A stretch of 43,478 nucleotides of DNA from Marinifilum sp. (GCA_020717845.1 DYDG01000009.1:1-43478), one strand, 5' to 3'. Positions 26,693-36,003 are shown, counted from the stretch's first letter. Notes: generated by a model from the letters alone, not told the origin. Numbers and translations are program-made.

Positions 26693-26799
26693 CTGATAGT
26701 TCTCAAATAAAATGCTGAAGATGAAAGAAACGACATCGCAACAATAATGTTACAGTAATTATGGCTGCAAGAAATGTAGAAGGCTGAAGGCAAGGGTAA

Positions 26800-27414
26800 T
26801 TAATACCCTTGCCTTTGGTGTTTATCAGACACTTTACCTGCCTGAATAGCTGCATTTGATCTCACTGCCTCGGCATAGGCATCAAACACACTTGAGTTAA
26901 ACAGAACAAATCTTATCACTAAAGGTATATAGCAATACGTCTCTATTAAAGAATTCATAATAGCATTAACAGCCACTGGAGCAGCAAGGTTTAGCGGATA
27001 TCCATAGGCACCGGTACTGATAGATGGGAAGGATATGGATCGACATCCATTGGCTATGGCTATCTTCAGGCTTTCGAGATAACAACTGGCAAGTATTTCT
27101 GGTTCATTCTTGTCACCGCCATGCCATATTGGACCAACAGTATGGATAACAAACCTGGCCTTCATATTGCCGGCAGTAGTGATTACTGCCTGACCAGCAG
27201 GGAGCTGACCTATTTTTGCCCGAATCTTTTTACACTCCTCCAGTATCTCTGGACCACCTGCTCGATGGATAGCACCGTCCACCCCTCCACCGCCCATAAG
27301 CCCGGAATTAGCCGCATTAACAATCGCATCTGTTGTCTCCTGCGTTATATCTCCCTCAACTAAGCTAAAAACTGACTGATTAACTTTTTTTTCCATCTTT
27401 TCCATATCTATCAT
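26800..27414 (-). CDS. macro-domain protein (O-acetyl-ADP-ribose deacetylase-like)
   Basis: GDITQETTDAIVNAANSGLMGGGGVDGAIHRAGG, ISFPSISTGAYGYP. Confidence 0.95.
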   Translation of the reverse strand: MIDMEKMEKKVNQSVFSLVEGDITQETTDAIVNAANSGLMGGGGVDGAIHRAGGPEILEECKKIRAKIGQLPAGQAVITTAGNMKARFVIHTVGPIWHGGDKNEPEILASCYLESLKIAIANGCRSISFPSISTGAYGYPLNLAAPVAVNAIMNSLIETYCYIPLVIRFVLFNSSVFDAYAEAVRSNAAIQAGKVSDKHQRQGY

Positions 27415-27433
27415 AATCTGTAAACACTCCTAC

Positions 27434-27563
27434 TGTCGCGTCAAGCTTAATCTGTCGCATGTAGTAGAGACGCGATTAATCGCGTCTCTACATTGGGAAA
27501 AGGCAGGGACAAGCCCTGCAGCTACATTAATAAACCATTTGACACTTGAGACTTGACACGACA
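27434..27563. mobile_element. MITE-like element, copy 1 (130 bp, TIR TGTCGYGTCAA, flanking CTAC/CTAC)
   Basis: TGTCGCGTCAA...TTGACACGACA ends; CTAC at 27430-27433 and 27564-27567; internal perfect palindrome GTAGAGACGCGATTAATCGCGTCTCTAC; near-identical to 33553-33699. Confidence 0.8.
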
Positions 27564-27699
27564 CTACTGTGCCTTGTCCGTCTCTGTGATAAATTCTTGT
27601 TTGCACTGGTTAAATTATATCACGAATTTGAATTTTTGCCAAGAAGTATTTCTTCCATATTTTTTCACTGACTCGTCATGGATAACACAAGGAAATATA

Positions 27700-27728
27700 T
27701 TGACAAAACACAAATGTTATGATATAAC
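27700..27728 (+). promoter_or_regulatory. predicted promoter of the etfA-like gene (TTGACA-17-TATAAC, TGA extended -10)
   Basis: ttgaca aaacacaaatgttatga tataac. Confidence 0.65.
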
Positions 27729-27757
27729 TATAACCATTAAAAAAAATATCAAAAGAG

Positions 27758-28948
27758 GTGTTTGGAATGGGGATTTCTGTATTAAAAGAAAAATGTATTG
27801 GTTGCGAAGCCTGTCTCTCGTCCTGTCCGTTTGGGATAATCCAGATGGAGGACGATATAGCCATGATTGGAGAGGGGTGCAGCCTGTGCGGCAGTTGTGT
27901 TGATGTCTGCCCGGTAGAGGCAATTGTTATCGAAAGAGAAACCCCTGCTGAGAAAATGAGCGGATATAAAGGGGTCTGGGTGTTTGCTGAGCATCGGGAT
28001 AATAGATTGGTCTCAGTAACCTATGAACTTGTCTCTGCTGGAAGGGTATTGGCAGATAAGCTTAATCAAAGGTTGGGTGTAGTCTTGATAGGCAAGGATG
28101 TTTCAGGATTTGCTCAGGAATTGATTGGTTATGGAGCAGATGAGGTTTATGTTGCAGAGGATCCATTGCTTGAGTCTTATTCAGATGACGGCTATACAAA
28201 GGTTATGGTTGACCTGATAAGGAAGCATAAACCAGAGATTCTTCTGATAGGGGCAACAATTGTCGGCAGGTCATTATCTCCCAGGGTTGCTGCCCGCCTG
28301 CAAACAGGCTTAACCGCAGACTGTACTGGATTGGATATAGATGAGAATAACAACCTGCTTCAGACAAGGCCAGCCTTTGGCGGGAATATTATGGCTACTA
28401 TTATTTCTCCAAATACACGCCCACAAATGGCTACTGTGCGGCCAAAGGTGATGAAAAAGGCTGAATTTAATCCAGATAGAGCCGGAACAATAATTCCAGT
28501 AGAGGTTAATCTTTCTTCTGGAGATATTCACACCAGAATATTAGAGGTGGTTAAAGAGGTAAAGGAAAGGGTAAACCTGGATGAGGCAGAGATAATTGTA
28601 TCTGGTGGCAGAGGGCTGCAGAACAAGGAAAACTTCAAGCTGATCAGGGAATTGGCTGATGTCCTGAATGGAACGGTTGGCGCTTCTCGGGCAGCAGTAG
28701 ATGCTGAATGGATATCCCATCATCATCAGGTTGGACAGACAGGCAAAACCGTTTGTCCAAAGCTTTATATCGCCTGCGGCATATCTGGGGCAATCCAGCA
28801 TTTAGCCGGTATGCAGTCAAGTGATTGCATTGTCGCTATCAATAAAGACCCTGATGCCCCAATCTTTGATGTAGCCACATACGGAATAGTCGGCGATCTC
28901 TTTGAGGTTGTGCCCAAATTAATCTCAAGATTAAGCGAGACGGTGTAA
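27758..28948 (+). CDS. etfA: electron transfer flavoprotein alpha subunit with N-terminal 2x[4Fe-4S] ferredoxin domain
   Basis: CIGCEACLSSCPFGI...CSLCGSCVDVCPVEAI; ETF-alpha FAD motif GGRGLQNKENFKLIRELADVLNGTVGASRAAVDAEW...QVGQTGKTVCPKLYIACGISGAIQHLAGM. Confidence 0.95.
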   Translation: MFGMGISVLKEKCIGCEACLSSCPFGIIQMEDDIAMIGEGCSLCGSCVDVCPVEAIVIERETPAEKMSGYKGVWVFAEHRDNRLVSVTYELVSAGRVLADKLNQRLGVVLIGKDVSGFAQELIGYGADEVYVAEDPLLESYSDDGYTKVMVDLIRKHKPEILLIGATIVGRSLSPRVAARLQTGLTADCTGLDIDENNNLLQTRPAFGGNIMATIISPNTRPQMATVRPKVMKKAEFNPDRAGTIIPVEVNLSSGDIHTRILEVVKEVKERVNLDEAEIIVSGGRGLQNKENFKLIRELADVLNGTVGASRAAVDAEWISHHHQVGQTGKTVCPKLYIACGISGAIQHLAGMQSSDCIVAINKDPDAPIFDVATYGIVGDLFEVVPKLISRLSETV

Positions 28949-28951
28949 TCT

Positions 28952-30355
28952 ATGCGTGAAGAATGTGGAATATTTGGAATATGGAAGCATCCCGAGCAGG
29001 ATGCTTGTGTTGCAACAGGGGAGCATGATGCCTTATCAGCAGCAAGGTTGACATACCTTGGCTTATTTGCCCTGCAGCATCGTGGACAGGAGAGTGCCGG
29101 GATAACCTCTCTTCAGGAAGGCAAGCTGAAAACTATTAAAGGGATGGGTCTTGTCTCAGAGGTTTTTTCGACCCAGAACATTGAGACCTTTCCTGGAACA
29201 GCAGCCATTGGTCATGTGCGATATTCTACTACAGGCTCGTCGATATTAGAAAATGCCCAGCCAATCAGTGTTACCTATGCCGGTGGACAACTTTCGGCTG
29301 CTCATAATGGAAATCTTGTAAATACTGACCTGCTTCGAGAAATTCTGGAGAGGCAAGGGGCTGTCTTTCAAACAACATCTGATAGTGAGGTTATTATCCA
29401 GACTATTGTTTCTCATACTGCCTCTTGTGACTTGTATCAAGGAATTATCAGAGCCATTTCTTCTATCAAAGGTGCTTATGCCCTTATTCTCCTGACAAAC
29501 AATGAATTGATTGGCATAAGGGATGAGTTTGGATTCAGACCGCTATGTATAGGAAAGCTGAACAACAGCTTTGTCCTTGCCTCAGAAAGCTGTGCCCTGG
29601 ATATTATCGGTGCAGAATACATAAGAGAGGTAGAGCCTGGAGAGATAGTTATTATTAATAATTCTGGCATAACCTCTCAGAAACCTGCGAAACAGCCAGA
29701 AAGGTATAAGCAATGTGTTTTTGAATACATCTACTTTGCCAGACCAGACAGCAAGGTATTTGGTAAAAGCGTGTATGATGTCCGCAAACAAAGCGGCAGA
29801 TACTTAGCTAAGGAATCACCTGTATCAGCAGATGTGATTATTCCTATTCCTGATTCAGGTGTGTCTGCAGCCCTGGGATATGCAGAGGCGTGTGGGATTA
29901 AATATGAACTTGGGTTAATCAGAAATCACTATGTTGGTCGGACATTTATTAATCCAAAGCAGTCTATCAGAGAGTTTGGGGTTTCCATGAAGTTGAACCC
30001 GGTAAGAGAGATTATTGCCGATAAAAGGGTGCTTTTGGTGGATGATTCTATCGTTCGAGGCACTACCTGTAAAAAGATAATAAAAATGATTCGGAATGCC
30101 GGGGCAAAAGAGGTGCACCTGAGAATAAGCTCTCCGCCAATCAAGCATTCATGCTTCTATGGTGTAGATACACCAGACCCTGCAGAATTGATTGCCTCAA
30201 CCCATAGCCTTGAGGAGATAAGAGATTTTATTGGGGTAGACAGCCTTAGTTATTTGAGTATCGAAAATCTTCTGTCTGCTGCTTCATCATCTATCGAAAA
30301 TGATAGATTTTGCACAGCATGTTTTGATGGTGCATATCCTATTCTACAAGGATAA
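28952..30355 (+). CDS. purF: amidophosphoribosyltransferase
   Basis: MREECGIFGI, GLFALQHRGQESAGI, LLVDDSIVRGTTCKKII. Confidence 0.96.
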   Translation: MREECGIFGIWKHPEQDACVATGEHDALSAARLTYLGLFALQHRGQESAGITSLQEGKLKTIKGMGLVSEVFSTQNIETFPGTAAIGHVRYSTTGSSILENAQPISVTYAGGQLSAAHNGNLVNTDLLREILERQGAVFQTTSDSEVIIQTIVSHTASCDLYQGIIRAISSIKGAYALILLTNNELIGIRDEFGFRPLCIGKLNNSFVLASESCALDIIGAEYIREVEPGEIVIINNSGITSQKPAKQPERYKQCVFEYIYFARPDSKVFGKSVYDVRKQSGRYLAKESPVSADVIIPIPDSGVSAALGYAEACGIKYELGLIRNHYVGRTFINPKQSIREFGVSMKLNPVREIIADKRVLLVDDSIVRGTTCKKIIKMIRNAGAKEVHLRISSPPIKHSCFYGVDTPDPAELIASTHSLEEIRDFIGVDSLSYLSIENLLSAASSSIENDRFCTACFDGAYPILQG

Positions 30356-30360
30356 AAGGC

Positions 30361-30735
30361 TTTGTTGTCAGACGCAATTATCTGTCGCGGCAAGTATGCG
30401 AGTGGCTGGATTGGCGTTCGTCGAGAGGAGGCTGGCAGGAGGGCAGTTGTCGTAAGTCCTTGGCCGAGTTGAATCGGCGTAGGGTGTGGAGTGTGGGGCA
30501 TTAAACCTTCCACCTGTTGGGGAGTATGCCTTCCAGAGGCATAAGGGGGTTTCTGCAGAGTAGACTCTCCTCTGCTTTCGTGCTCGTTGGCCAAAATAGG
30601 CCCGATAGAGGTACTGCCTGTAACAAGCCGATATTGCCGACATTCACAGATATGGCGAGCCTTGTTGGAAAAGTATCATTATCTGGGCAGTGTATCACCC
30701 TGTGATGCACAGCTACGTTAGTCCACAGCGCGGAA
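30361..30735 (+). pseudogene. decayed DUF4338 (DruA-like) family gene
   Basis: Frame from 30361 reads FVVRRNYLSRQVCEWLDWRSSRGGWQEGSCRKSLAELNRRRVWSVGH*. A frame shifted by one, 30545-30715, reads GGFCRVDSPLLSCSLAKIGPIEVLPVTSRYCRHSQIWRALLEKYHYLGSVSPCDAQLR*. Together they fit the LSR-x-C..W...G..k.msCR...L and W..ll..yHYLG......lrY signatures, broken by a frameshift and stops. Confidence 0.7.
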
Positions 30736-30833
30736 GTAACAGAGTATATGAGCAAGATAAACTTGTTTTGAATTCCGCATTCTCAGTTCCGTCTCAGTTC
30801 CGTATTCCGCATTTGATTTATAGGTAAACAAAC

Positions 30834-31442
30834 ATGATTAACGCAATATTAGTTCTTAGTATTCCATTTATTATTATCGTTGTAATGGTTATTGTTACCA
30901 TTCATCGGACTGATACCTCGGATATAAAAATAGGGAAAATGGGGAATGTGAAGCAAGCTGTTGAGGTAGGAGCAATTGGCGGCTTGGTTGTGGTCATAGC
31001 CATTTGTGCTGTCTTTTTGTATTTTCTTATGATTCCTCCAATTCCCCAAATAGAGATAGGCCATGTAGATAAAAATACGGCTAAGGGAATTATCTGCTCG
31101 AAAGGCAAAATAAACTGCCTGTTTAATCCATTTTACAACCTATTATACAGGGTTGGGGTTTATGTCGAACATCCTGATAAACCAGGTGTCCTATCTCGGG
31201 TTAAAAAGAATGTCCTTAAACTGAACTGGTGGACTGGAGAGTGGAATGTTCAGGCAATGAATATTAGGAAATCAGATACGGTTCATGTTTTGCTGATTAA
31301 GAGGGATGCTGTAAAAAATAATACCTATCATAATAAACTTGAAAAAGAAAAGGGCTATTTTATGTTTGAGGATGAACAAATCCCTTATGGGAAAGACGAA
31401 GAGGCAGAGATTATTAATTATGATGCCAGGGTGTTGGAGTAG
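30834..31442 (+). CDS. hypothetical membrane protein (two N-terminal TM helices)
   Basis: MINAILVLSIPFIIIVVMVIVTI and VGAIGGLVVVIAICAVFLYFL TM segments; soluble C-terminal domain with no family I recognise. Confidence 0.7.
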   Translation: MINAILVLSIPFIIIVVMVIVTIHRTDTSDIKIGKMGNVKQAVEVGAIGGLVVVIAICAVFLYFLMIPPIPQIEIGHVDKNTAKGIICSKGKINCLFNPFYNLLYRVGVYVEHPDKPGVLSRVKKNVLKLNWWTGEWNVQAMNIRKSDTVHVLLIKRDAVKNNTYHNKLEKEKGYFMFEDEQIPYGKDEEAEIINYDARVLE

Positions 31443-33049
31443 AAGGGAGCATTAGAGAAGAGGGGAATAGGAGAAACACGATAAGTCAATAGTTTTTTAA
31501 CCGCTTCCGCAATACCATCTAAGACATCTGAGGCAATAAGAGACAATGTTCCCTTTTCTTCTGCCTTTATATCACCGGCTAATCCGTGCAGGAATACACC
31601 AAGCCTTGCTGCTTCTGGAACAGACAACCCTTGAGCTATCAATCCACTGATCATCCCGCTAAGCACATCCCCGCAGCCGGCTGTAGCCATACCCTGATTA
31701 CCGGTTGGATTTATCCAGATATGTCCTGAAGGATCAGCGATAATGGTTCTGCTACCCTTGAGCACCACAATAGTATCATGCTCCTCTGCAAATTTCTGGG
31801 CAACATCTATTCGATTATCCAGAACATCCTTTGTCCGACATCCAAGCAAATAAGCCATCTCCCCTGGATGAGGGGTGATAATTGCTGGTGCGTTTTTGTG
31901 TTTTAAGACATCTATCTGTCCGGTCTGCCCGGCAATAGCAAATAGGGCATCTGCATCTATCACCATTGGGGTTTTTAGATGAAGGATAAGACGTTCCAGC
32001 AGCCTTTTAGTATCCTCATCTCTGCCAACACCAGGTCCTATAGCGAGGACATCCATATTCTCGCAATAGCGGACTATCTTTTCATACCCTTGCTGACTGA
32101 ATGCAGCCGAAGATGTCTGTGGCAGAGGCAGGGTCATAACCTCGGTTAGCTTTACCTCCATGATTTGATTCAGGCTTTCAGGGATACCCAGTGTTACCAG
32201 CCCAGCTCCAATTCGTAAGGCAGCTTCACTGCAAAGGGCAGCAGCTCCGGTCATGCCTATAGAGCCTGCAAGAATAAAGGCTTTGCCGCACAGTCCCTTA
32301 TGAGCATCAACAGGATGATGAGGGATATGCTCTGTCATATTCTTTGGGGTGAGGAGATTTATCTTGATGCTTTCTTGGGTAAGAAGCTCTTTGGGAAAGC
32401 CTATGTTGGCAACAAGTAGTTTTCCCGTGTATTTAATTCCAGGTGGAATGGTCAATCCAATCTTAGGAAGTCCAAAGGTTACGGTTATGGTTGCCTGAAC
32501 TGTGTGCCCAAGTGACATGCCAGTATCAGCATCAAGTCCAGAGGGGATATCAATAGCAATTATTGGAATAGCAAGGCTATTGATAATATCGATTATCCCT
32601 GCAAATAATCCCTTTACCTCTCCAGAGGCTCCAGTTCCAAGCAGGGCATCTATGATTAATCCGACATGTTTTAGCTCAAGGGCAACAGCATTCAGTTCAT
32701 CCTCAGAGGTAATAACCTGGATAGGAACACCAAATTGTCTGGCAGCATTCAGGTTAAGTAGGGCATCGCCCTTTACCTTCTCCTCTGGAACAAGGAGATA
32801 TATTTTTACCCTTGCTCCATGATTTAAAAGGTGTCTGGCAACAACAAACCCATCCCCGCCATTATTGCCACTACCGCATAAAACAGCTATTTTTATCCCC
32901 TCTACCTGTCCGAGGTATTCCTTTATGGTTAAAAATGCCTGTATCCCGGCATTTTCCATCAAGATAGCACCTGATATACCATATTGCACTGGGACAACTC
33001 GATCAATCTCCTGCATCTGTTTGCGAGTGACAATCTTCATAGATACCAC
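31418..33049 (-). CDS. nnr: bifunctional NAD(P)H-hydrate epimerase / ADP-dependent dehydratase
   Basis: LCGSGNNGGDGFVVARHL (epimerase); KAFILAGSIGMTGAAALCSEAALRIGAGLV and TGNQGMATAGCGDVLSGMI (dehydratase). Confidence 0.95.
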   Translation of the reverse strand: MVSMKIVTRKQMQEIDRVVPVQYGISGAILMENAGIQAFLTIKEYLGQVEGIKIAVLCGSGNNGGDGFVVARHLLNHGARVKIYLLVPEEKVKGDALLNLNAARQFGVPIQVITSEDELNAVALELKHVGLIIDALLGTGASGEVKGLFAGIIDIINSLAIPIIAIDIPSGLDADTGMSLGHTVQATITVTFGLPKIGLTIPPGIKYTGKLLVANIGFPKELLTQESIKINLLTPKNMTEHIPHHPVDAHKGLCGKAFILAGSIGMTGAAALCSEAALRIGAGLVTLGIPESLNQIMEVKLTEVMTLPLPQTSSAAFSQQGYEKIVRYCENMDVLAIGPGVGRDEDTKRLLERLILHLKTPMVIDADALFAIAGQTGQIDVLKHKNAPAIITPHPGEMAYLLGCRTKDVLDNRIDVAQKFAEEHDTIVVLKGSRTIIADPSGHIWINPTGNQGMATAGCGDVLSGMISGLIAQGLSVPEAARLGVFLHGLAGDIKAEEKGTLSLIASDVLDGIAEAVKKLLTYRVSPIPLFSNAPFYSNTLAS

Positions 33050-33059
33050 CAGTTTTTGT

Positions 33060-33107
33060 AAGCGTTCAGGTATCAGCTGACAGCTGTTAGCTGATACCTG
33101 AACGCTT
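33060..33107. terminator. 19-bp perfect stem palindrome between acpS and nnr
   Basis: AAGCGTTCAGGTATCAGCT-gacagctgtt-AGCTGATACCTGAACGCTT. Confidence 0.55.
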
Positions 33108-33109
33108 CC

Positions 33110-33499
33110 TTAATACCCTGTCTTTCTCTCAACCACGGCAAAGGCAGTAGCAAAATGCTCTGAATGAGAAAGGCTGATATGGATGGTATGAGCTTGAAGG
33201 CTGGCAGCCAGATATTTTGCTTTCCCATGAAGTTGAATCTCTGGAGCACCTGTGAACGGGTCATTTACTACTTCAATATGTTTCAAGGGTATTATTGGCC
33301 AACCAACCCCAAGGGATTTTAATACCGCTTCTTTTGCAGCAAATCGTGCAGATAGATGCTCGTAGCTTCGTTTCTTGCTTTGACAGTATTTAATTTCACG
33401 GTCTGTGAATACTCGCTCAAAAAATCTTCGACCAAATCGTAAAGAACTCTTTTTCATTCGCAGAATCTCTACCACATCCACACCAATTCCACAAACCAT
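33110..33499 (-). CDS. acpS: holo-[acyl-carrier-protein] synthase
   Basis: GIGVDVVEILRMKK, RFFERVFTDREIKYCQ, SARFAAKEAVLKSLG, HISLSHSEHFATAFAVVE. Confidence 0.95.
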   Translation of the reverse strand: MVCGIGVDVVEILRMKKSSLRFGRRFFERVFTDREIKYCQSKKRSYEHLSARFAAKEAVLKSLGVGWPIIPLKHIEVVNDPFTGAPEIQLHGKAKYLAASLQAHTIHISLSHSEHFATAFAVVERKTGY

Positions 33500-33552
33500 A
33501 TTCCCTCCTTCAGGAAGTCTATCCTATTATCAACAACGCTATTTTGAAATAG

Positions 33553-33699
33553 TGTCGCGTCAACCTTAATCTGTCGCATGTAGTAGAGACGCGATTAATC
33601 GCGTCTCTACATTGGGAAAAGGCAGGGACAAGCCTGCCAGAGGGGCTCCCTCCTGTAGCTACATTATAAACTATCAGACACTTGAGACTTGACACGACA
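33553..33699. mobile_element. MITE-like element, copy 2 (147 bp)
   Basis: TGTCGCGTCAACCTTAATCTGTCGCATGTAGTAGAGACGCGATTAATCGCGTCTCTACATTGGGAAAAGGCAGGGACAAGCC...GACACTTGAGACTTGACACGACA; same TIRs as copy 1, flanks ATAG/TTAG. Confidence 0.8.
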
Positions 33700-33743
33700 T
33701 TAGTACATTACCAGTAAAATTCTTGCACAAAAAGCAAGAATTT

Positions 33744-33803
33744 TGGTAATCGGTAATCAGTGATCGGTATCCTACATTACCTGATCACCGTTTACCGATC
33801 ACC
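33744..33803. repeat. inverted repeat of GGTAATCGGTAATCAGTGATCGG type
   Basis: ggtaatcggtaatcagtgatcgg ... ctgatcaccgtttaccgatcacc. Confidence 0.6.
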
Positions 33804-33891
33804 TGTTCCTGTTTGGTTCTGGCTCGTCCAGGTTAGGTTATAATACTCCCTTCCTACCTAACAGTCTTCAGTCTATCTACCTTCAGCCTTA

Positions 33892-35187
33892 TTAATCAAA
33901 CCTTATCTCTACTGCTCTGGCATGGGCATCAAGCCCTTCTATTTTTGCTATTCTCATGATATCATCCTTGAATGTCTCAAGCTCTTGTTTGCTCCAGCAT
34001 ACCAGACTGGTCTTTTTAACAAAGTCATCTACTGTAAGTGGAGAAAAGAATCTTGCTGTTCCTGAGGTTGGCAGGACATGACTTGGTCCGGCAAAATAAT
34101 CTGCTACAGATTCAGGGGTATGCTCACCAAGGAGAATACAGCCAGCATGTTCTATCCTGCCAAGCAGTTCCCATGGATTTTTAGTATGAATTTCTAAGTG
34201 TTCACTGGCAAAGGTATTAGCCATAGATATTGCCTCATCAATATTTTCAACAACAATAACGGCACTATTGTTTAAGGCTTTTTCTATAATCTTTCTGCGG
34301 CTTAAGTCTTGTATCTGTTTTTCTATTTCCTCCATCACCTTTGAAGCAATCTCTTGAGATGTAGTCAGCAAGATAGAGGAGGATAATGGATCATGCTCTG
34401 CCTGAGCCAATAGATCAGCTGCCAAAAACCTCGGGTTTGATGTTTCATCAGCAATGATAGCTATCTCGGTTGGACCAGCAATCATATCTATAGACACATG
34501 TCCATATACTGCCTTTTTGGCTAAGGTAACATAAATATTCCCTGGACCAACTATCTTATCTACCTTTGGAATAGTCTGTGTTCCAAAAGCCATGGCTGCA
34601 ATTGACTGGGCACCGCCAACCTTATATATCTCGTTGATCCCCATGACATGGGCAGTAGCCAGAATATAAGGGGATACCTGTCCATCCTGTCCTGGCGGAG
34701 TACAAAGAACTATCTGGTTTACCCCGGCTACCTTAGCTGGCATGGCTGTCATTAAGACAGTAGATACCAATGGTGCACTTCCTCCAGGGATATAGATGCC
34801 TACGCGTTCAATAGGCCGATATAATTGGGCAAGTGTCCCGCCATTTGTCTCTACCACCATCCATGAATTCTTCAACTGTTTAATATGGAATTTGGTAATA
34901 TTTGTAGAAGCAAGCCTAATGGTATCTAAAAATTCCTTTTCTACCTGGGCATAAGCATTTCGTATCTCTGTGGGGCTAACCTTGAGAGCTTTTGGGGTTA
35001 ATTTCACCCCATCAAACCTCTGGGTATATTTTATCAATCCCTTATCCCCGGTAGTGGCTATGTCATTGATTATTTCATGAACAACAGCATTTGCCTCTGT
35101 ATCTCGAAGCAAAAGATTTGTTCGGCTGAGTAGCTCACTAATCCTTCCTTTTTCTTTATCATCCCATGAATGCAAGATATTTATCAT
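33892..35187 (-). CDS. hisD: histidinol dehydrogenase
   Basis: VGIYIPGGSAPLVSTVLMTAMPAKVAGV, GPGNIYVTLAKKAVYGHVSIDMIAGPTEI, ASEHLEI. Confidence 0.96.
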   Translation of the reverse strand: MINILHSWDDKEKGRISELLSRTNLLLRDTEANAVVHEIINDIATTGDKGLIKYTQRFDGVKLTPKALKVSPTEIRNAYAQVEKEFLDTIRLASTNITKFHIKQLKNSWMVVETNGGTLAQLYRPIERVGIYIPGGSAPLVSTVLMTAMPAKVAGVNQIVLCTPPGQDGQVSPYILATAHVMGINEIYKVGGAQSIAAMAFGTQTIPKVDKIVGPGNIYVTLAKKAVYGHVSIDMIAGPTEIAIIADETSNPRFLAADLLAQAEHDPLSSSILLTTSQEIASKVMEEIEKQIQDLSRRKIIEKALNNSAVIVVENIDEAISMANTFASEHLEIHTKNPWELLGRIEHAGCILLGEHTPESVADYFAGPSHVLPTSGTARFFSPLTVDDFVKKTSLVCWSKQELETFKDDIMRIAKIEGLDAHARAVEIRFD

Positions 35188-35285
35188 TGTGGCAGCTCCT
35201 TGTAAGTTTTAGCAGTTAGTCATTGCAAAAATTGCAAAAAAGGAGTAACAAACCCCCTAACCACCTTTGTTAAGTGGGAATTAGG

Positions 35286-35474
35286 TCATCCCAGGCACAA
35301 GGGACATTTTTGATAAGGATGATGTGCAATATCCTTATGATCTTTTTCCTGTTTTGTTGTTAGGCTTGGACATGTGCTTAAATGAACAAGCTTCTCCTGT
35401 GGATCAATAACAAACTTTTTGTCTGTGATCGGAGAAAAAACAACAAACAACTCATTCTTTCCGTGATTATACAT
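35286..35474 (-). CDS. small hypothetical protein with C-terminal cysteine pair
   Basis: 62-aa ORF with RBS-like gggaagaa; HLSTCPS...HPYQKCPLCLG. Confidence 0.45.
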   Translation of the reverse strand: MYNHGKNELFVVFSPITDKKFVIDPQEKLVHLSTCPSLTTKQEKDHKDIAHHPYQKCPLCLG

Positions 35475-35547
35475 TTTCTATTCTTCCCAAATAGGCTAAC
35501 GAGTAGCTGCAAAAATCACAAGTTATGCCCGTGTTAAGTATAACAAA

Positions 35548-36003
35548 CTATTCCTCGCTCGTTATTATTTTCTGCCTTGATGCAGCAATTACCTCTATCA
35601 CATCAGAGATAGAAATGATGCCACATGGAAACGCAGTCGGGTGATCTCCATTTCCGCTAACACTTGTTTCCTCACTCAAGACCACTATACGATGAATATT
35701 TTTCCCCTGCATTATCTGGCAAGCTGTTTTAAGGCTTTCGTGCTTTCCAATGGTTACAGCGGGTGAGGTCATAATCTCTTTAACCGTCACATCATCAAAA
35801 CATTGGTCTAACACCTTAACCACATCTATCTCTGCTACTACGCCAACAACCCTGTCCATAGATGATGTTACCACAAGCCCTGAAATATCATAATCAGCCA
35901 TTATTTCTATGGCATCCCGAACACTTGCTTTTTCATGAATAGCCACCACACCCCTGGTCATGACATCACATACCTTTAATCTTTCCATAAACATAATGTG
36001 CAA
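35548..36003 (-). CDS. CBS-domain-pair protein
   Basis: VCDVMTRGVVAIHEKASVRDAIEIMADYDISGLVV...VKEIMTSPAVTIGKHESLKTACQIMQGKNIHRIVV. Confidence 0.92.
   Translation of the reverse strand: MHIMFMERLKVCDVMTRGVVAIHEKASVRDAIEIMADYDISGLVVTSSMDRVVGVVAEIDVVKVLDQCFDDVTVKEIMTSPAVTIGKHESLKTACQIMQGKNIHRIVVLSEETSVSGNGDHPTAFPCGIISISDVIEVIAASRQKIITSEE

Noticed and set aside
30361-30735. Possible large structured ncRNA, group II intron end or RNase P RNA because of the higher-GC, ORF-poor intergenic region
   Set aside because: No RNase P, tmRNA or intron signature motifs found; frame-shifted DUF4338-like peptides explain it better.
30250-30755. Three overlapping minus-strand ORFs (114, 91 and 84 aa)
   Set aside because: Antisense to the purF 3' end and the DUF4338-like relic, whose plus-strand frames contain recognisable motifs.
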